Of a stretch of 64,000 nucleotides of DNA, positions 61,236 through 64,000 are shown one piece after another. The DNA is from Thalassolituus maritimus (lineage in GTDB: Bacteria; Pseudomonadota; Gammaproteobacteria; Pseudomonadales; Oceanobacteraceae): the NCBI GenBank assembly GCA_913019975.1, contig CAJWBH010000003.1, positions 62,001 to 126,000 on the forward strand. Reading direction: 5' to 3'. Position 1 is the stretch's first letter; every line of letters begins with the position of its first letter. The position numbers were made by a program, and so were the translations under genes. The notes under the pieces are model-generated. The model was not told where the DNA came from and searched no databases. It saw only the letters and a program-made list of their open reading frames with translations.

Positions 61236-63085
61236 CAGAATAGGTTCTTTAGTTTGTCTTTCGCTTGATCTTTCAGTTCCTGCTTCCTTGCTTCCGCCTC
61301 TTTCCGCGCTTTTTCTTCGGCAGCTGCTTTTTCAGCATCGAGTTTTTCGCGGGCTTCACGCTCTTGCTGTGCTTTAAAATCTTCAAGCTCAGCTGAAGCG
61401 AGGTCTTTTAAGGCACTGAGTTTATCATCAAGCGATCCTTCCATCGCGGCTAACTGCTGTAATTCCTCAGCATAATCACCTGCATATTCTGACATCTTCT
61501 CATTAAGACGATTTTTCAGCTTCTGCTCGAACTCATCTTGCTTGGCCCGGATGCGCTTGCTGATCGCGCTGTTTATCTGGCGATCCAGATCAGAACCGAA
61601 AGCAATGTCAGGGTTCTTAAGGGTGCCGGTAACACCCGCATCCACAGTAAAGTTATTAATTCCCTGAAGCGCCGCGTTCAGTTCACGGGCAAACAGGGTC
61701 TGGCCTCCACCCGTAAAGTTCGCCTGGGTCACGTTCGCATCGAGATCAGCATCCAGCTCGCCCCGAACCACTTCTGCCGTTGCATCCAGCTGAACACGAG
61801 ACGAGTCCAGTCTGGCACCAGCAACACCAAGATTAAGAGAAGCCATTTTCCAGTCGCTGATTGCAAGAGTCAGCGTATCTGTTGCGTTGCCCACGGTATG
61901 GTTCAGCACCAGGCGACCATCCAGATCCCCAATTTTCTGCAACCCTTCTCCCGTCGCAGTAAATACGGTCGGTCGACCCGTCACTGTTTGCTGGTGCGTA
62001 ATATCCCTGCCCGAAATGACCAACTGACCACCATCAAATGGGCCTGTCAGTCGCGCAGTGCGGATCATGAAATCAGGCCACGGATCGTCACTCGGAAAGT
62101 GTATGAAACGTCCAGCCAGACGCGGTGCTTTTTCATCTTTCTCGCTATCAGCCTCTGCACCGTCGTCTGACTCCAGGTAAGGTTTGACTTTTTCATACCA
62201 ATACAGAGCCTCACGCGCCCAATTAGCGGCGTCATCACCAAACAGCAACCCTGTAATATTAGAAACGCCAGAACCACTCAGCTGATACTTATCCTTGAGA
62301 TAGGCAAGGTCTTCAGACGGGGCCTGACGAAGCTCGGTGAGTTTAGCGGACACTTCTGTTTTCGCAGAGCGAACGACGTCTCTGGCATCCCTCACCGCAT
62401 CGCGGTCCTGTTTAAATTGCTCTTTCAGCTCATCAAGCTGTCGCTTGCGTTCGCGAAAATCCTCGATAGACTCCAGACGTCCAGACGTTATCGCCTGAAT
62501 CTGCTCTTCATACTGAGCTATAGAGCTGTCGTCCGGCACTTTATCGAAGGCGTCATCGATCAGTTGGCTATTTTCGTTCCAGGCAGCTTTCAGAGCCTCG
62601 CCCGCATCAGGCGTGCTTAACGTTTCTTTTGCCAACACCTCATCGACAGAAGGAAGAGCCTCAGAGGCCTTTTCCTTCAGAGAAGGCGATTCATCACCTT
62701 CTGATTCCGACTCTGCGACCTCTATTGCACCACTGCTTTCGCGCTCAGTGTGGAACCTCAGGTTAGAAACAGACAGCTCATTACTGATCGCCTTACCGAC
62801 AATGAGGGGCGCTAATTCAAGGTCAGCGACAGCTTCATCAAACTCCATCAGGTTCATCATAGGAGCACGTGCGTCTGCCACCTGCAGCCCTTCGAGGCGA
62901 ACACCCAGCGGAGATAGTGTCACATCGGCATCGTCCAGAGTGACTTTGGCACCCGCCAGTTTGGTGCCCGCAAATTCAATACCTGACTTGATCAGAAAAG
63001 GCAGCAGGAAAATAAATAGCGCGGCAATCAGCCCGACTACCGCAAGAAAACCAGCCAGACCTGACCAGCGAATCCATTTAGTCAT
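61235..63085 (-). CDS. TIGR03545 family protein (AsmA-like, membrane-anchored)
   Basis: A 616-residue protein with an N-terminal helix (about 9-35), a beta-rich periplasmic region starting like AsmA/DUF748 proteins (VTLDDADVTLSPLGVRLEGLQVADA), a long charged coiled coil (about 190-250), more AsmA-like strands, and a Lys/Glu/Ala-rich helical tail (about 510-616, KLDAEKAAAEEKARKEAEARK). It fits the TIGR03545 family, regularly paired with TIGR03546. AsmA-like proteins are thought to bridge the envelope for lipid transport; a similar role is inferred. ATGA overlap with the upstream gene. Confidence 0.82.
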   Translation of the reverse strand: MTKWIRWSGLAGFLAVVGLIAALFIFLLPFLIKSGIEFAGTKLAGAKVTLDDADVTLSPLGVRLEGLQVADARAPMMNLMEFDEAVADLELAPLIVGKAISNELSVSNLRFHTERESSGAIEVAESESEGDESPSLKEKASEALPSVDEVLAKETLSTPDAGEALKAAWNENSQLIDDAFDKVPDDSSIAQYEEQIQAITSGRLESIEDFRERKRQLDELKEQFKQDRDAVRDARDVVRSAKTEVSAKLTELRQAPSEDLAYLKDKYQLSGSGVSNITGLLFGDDAANWAREALYWYEKVKPYLESDDGAEADSEKDEKAPRLAGRFIHFPSDDPWPDFMIRTARLTGPFDGGQLVISGRDITHQQTVTGRPTVFTATGEGLQKIGDLDGRLVLNHTVGNATDTLTLAISDWKMASLNLGVAGARLDSSRVQLDATAEVVRGELDADLDANVTQANFTGGGQTLFARELNAALQGINNFTVDAGVTGTLKNPDIAFGSDLDRQINSAISKRIRAKQDEFEQKLKNRLNEKMSEYAGDYAEELQQLAAMEGSLDDKLSALKDLASAELEDFKAQQEREAREKLDAEKAAAEEKARKEAEARKQELKDQAKDKLKNLF

Positions 63086-63594
63086 GAGTACTCCGCAAAC
63101 TTGGTGTAGATAGACCAGAATTTAGTGGCTTTAAGCGCCTGAACAATTTTCAAACGATTAACCCAGTTCAGAACACGCTTACGGTATTGCAGGATAAGAA
63201 TACGGCTGATCAGAGTCACTGGAACCAGTAGTAAAACTGAAATAACCAGCCCACCCATCGCGACCGTGTTATTAAAGGAAGAAACCCTCATCCAGTCGTT
63301 CTGGTAAAACTGTGTCCAGGTATCAGTGAGCGATGGCAGAGTTAACAGGTACTCCCCTACATCAGCTGAGAGAGGGTCGAGGAAATAGCCGATGGCGGAG
63401 AACACAACAATGCCGAGTAAAAAGGCACTGAAGTTAATTCTCAGAATGCACGCGATGAGTAATACAACGAGATTAATCAGGGAAAATAGCGGGGTAAACC
63501 CCGGGATCATAGCCAGCGCAAAGCCGAAAGCTACCTGTCCTGGAGCTGCCTCCGAATTGAGGGCTTTAAGTAATCTTGCAAGTAACGACAGCAT
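63082..63594 (-). CDS. TIGR03546 family membrane protein
   Basis: A 170-residue protein with several membrane helices and a DUF2062-like N-terminal half (FGFALAMIPGFTPLFSLINLVVLLIACILRIN), matching TIGR03546, the usual neighbour of TIGR03545. Function unknown. I start at ATG 63594 with GGAG upstream; the reading from TTG 63633 would add 13 polar residues. It lies 82 bases after the sensor kinase gene and overlaps the TIGR03545 gene (ATGA). Confidence 0.82.
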   Translation of the reverse strand: MLSLLARLLKALNSEAAPGQVAFGFALAMIPGFTPLFSLINLVVLLIACILRINFSAFLLGIVVFSAIGYFLDPLSADVGEYLLTLPSLTDTWTQFYQNDWMRVSSFNNTVAMGGLVISVLLLVPVTLISRILILQYRKRVLNWVNRLKIVQALKATKFWSIYTKFAEYS

Positions 63595-63675
63595 GTCTGC
63601 ACTCCGTTGGTCGCCAGTCAGGGTATCCACCAAGCCACTATAAAAGCGCAGGAGCGATAAATCCAGACGCAGATC

Positions 63676-64000
63676 TCAGCGCTCAGGCAAGGCTATCCGA
63701 ACCCGGGTACCACGACCCTCTTTGCTGACAACACTGAGTGTCCCGGCATAAGCTTCAACGATAGAGTGCGCGACCGACAGTCCCAGACCGATCCCTTCTC
63801 CAACCTCACGTGTTGTGTAGAAGGGATCCAGCACCTGACTCACCTGATCCGGTGCCATGCCACACCCAGTGTCCTGAAAATCAATAATCAGCACTGAGTC
63901 CTGACGACAGGCTTTAATTCGCAGGCTGCCCTTATCGACACACGCCCTGATGGCATTATCTATTACTGCGGAGAACACTCTCCGCATCTGCTCGGGTTTG
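63676..64000 (-). CDS. Sensor histidine kinase, C-terminal part (5' end outside window)
   Basis: The last 107 codons of a kinase that extends past the window end. Only the HATPase domain is visible: N box VIDNAIRAC, G1 DTGCGMAPDQ, F box LDPFYTTREVGEG and G2 GIGLGLSVAHSIV, then the terminal strands ending IALPER. FYTTR and GLGLS are typical of NtrB/DctB-type kinases. There is no receiver after it. Sensor domain and partner are unknown. Confidence 0.85.
   Translation of the reverse strand, partial: KPEQMRRVFSAVIDNAIRACVDKGSLRIKACRQDSVLIIDFQDTGCGMAPDQVSQVLDPFYTTREVGEGIGLGLSVAHSIVEAYAGTLSVVSKEGRGTRVRIALPER

Noticed and set aside
1-64000. CRISPR array, prophage, insertion sequence, tRNA or rRNA
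   Set aside because: No regularly spaced repeats, transposase or phage genes, and no recognisable structural RNA; nearly all space is covered by ordinary genes.

Overview
The window looks like chromosome from a free-living, flagellated, aerobic gammaproteobacterium, probably a marine heterotroph of the Oceanospirillales type. This is inferred from gene content (CrbS/CrbR acetate switch, DcaP-type porin, complete System I ccm operon followed by fliK/fhlB-like genes, a TIGR03545/TIGR03546 pair, many GGDEF/PilZ/REC proteins). There is no rRNA to confirm it. Gene density is high and stop/start overlaps are very common. I saw no tRNA, rRNA, CRISPR array, insertion sequence or prophage.

Layout. 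1-9.1 kb is an acetate-uptake locus: yjcH-actP-like symporter genes (minus, actP cut by the window edge), the symporter-fused hybrid kinase crbS (plus), its LuxR-type regulator crbR and acs (both minus), and a DcaP-like porin (plus). A heptamer ACCAT(A/C)G occurs in all three promoter regions, twice one helical turn apart before acs, and is a candidate CrbR site. 9.5-22.8 kb is a five-gene unit, called A-E here, of secreted DUF11-type proteins ending in a 1955-residue protein with an internal OmpA domain and a very large predicted beta-barrel. Three of the mature N-termini carry what looks like an orphan last DUF11 strand, and four of the C-termini end just before that strand would occur. I propose that the subunits join head to tail by strand exchange and form a surface filament held by the barrel protein. 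This is the best candidate for an undescribed system.

22.9-24 kb is a DUF2804 gene. 24-30.9 kb is ccmABCDEFGHI (minus), with most neighbours overlapping. 31-33.3 kb is a FliK-like gene coupled to an FhlB-like gene. 33.4-37.3 kb holds a TetR regulator, hemN with a possible FNR/Anr site, a secreted unknown and an OlsB-like ornithine acyltransferase. 37.3-45.2 kb holds two diguanylate cyclases flanking a Bax-like lipoprotein, a PilZ-like protein, ackA-pta and an acyltransferase. With acs in the first block, both routes between acetate and acetyl-CoA lie within about 40 kb.

45.3-52.4 kb holds cysK, an AlkB-like gene, fieF coupled to an unknown envelope protein, a membrane-tethered receiver protein, a repeat lipoprotein, a second acyltransferase and a small unknown. 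52.4-56.9 kb is a signalling cluster: hybrid kinase, HTH protein with a possible degenerate receiver, and a receiver protein ending in a degenerate EAL-like domain. 56.9-64 kb holds a small unknown, an M16 protease, an SDR oxidoreductase, the TIGR03546-TIGR03545-small protein operon and the 3' end of another sensor kinase gene.

Functions are from motif recognition by eye; no database search was run.
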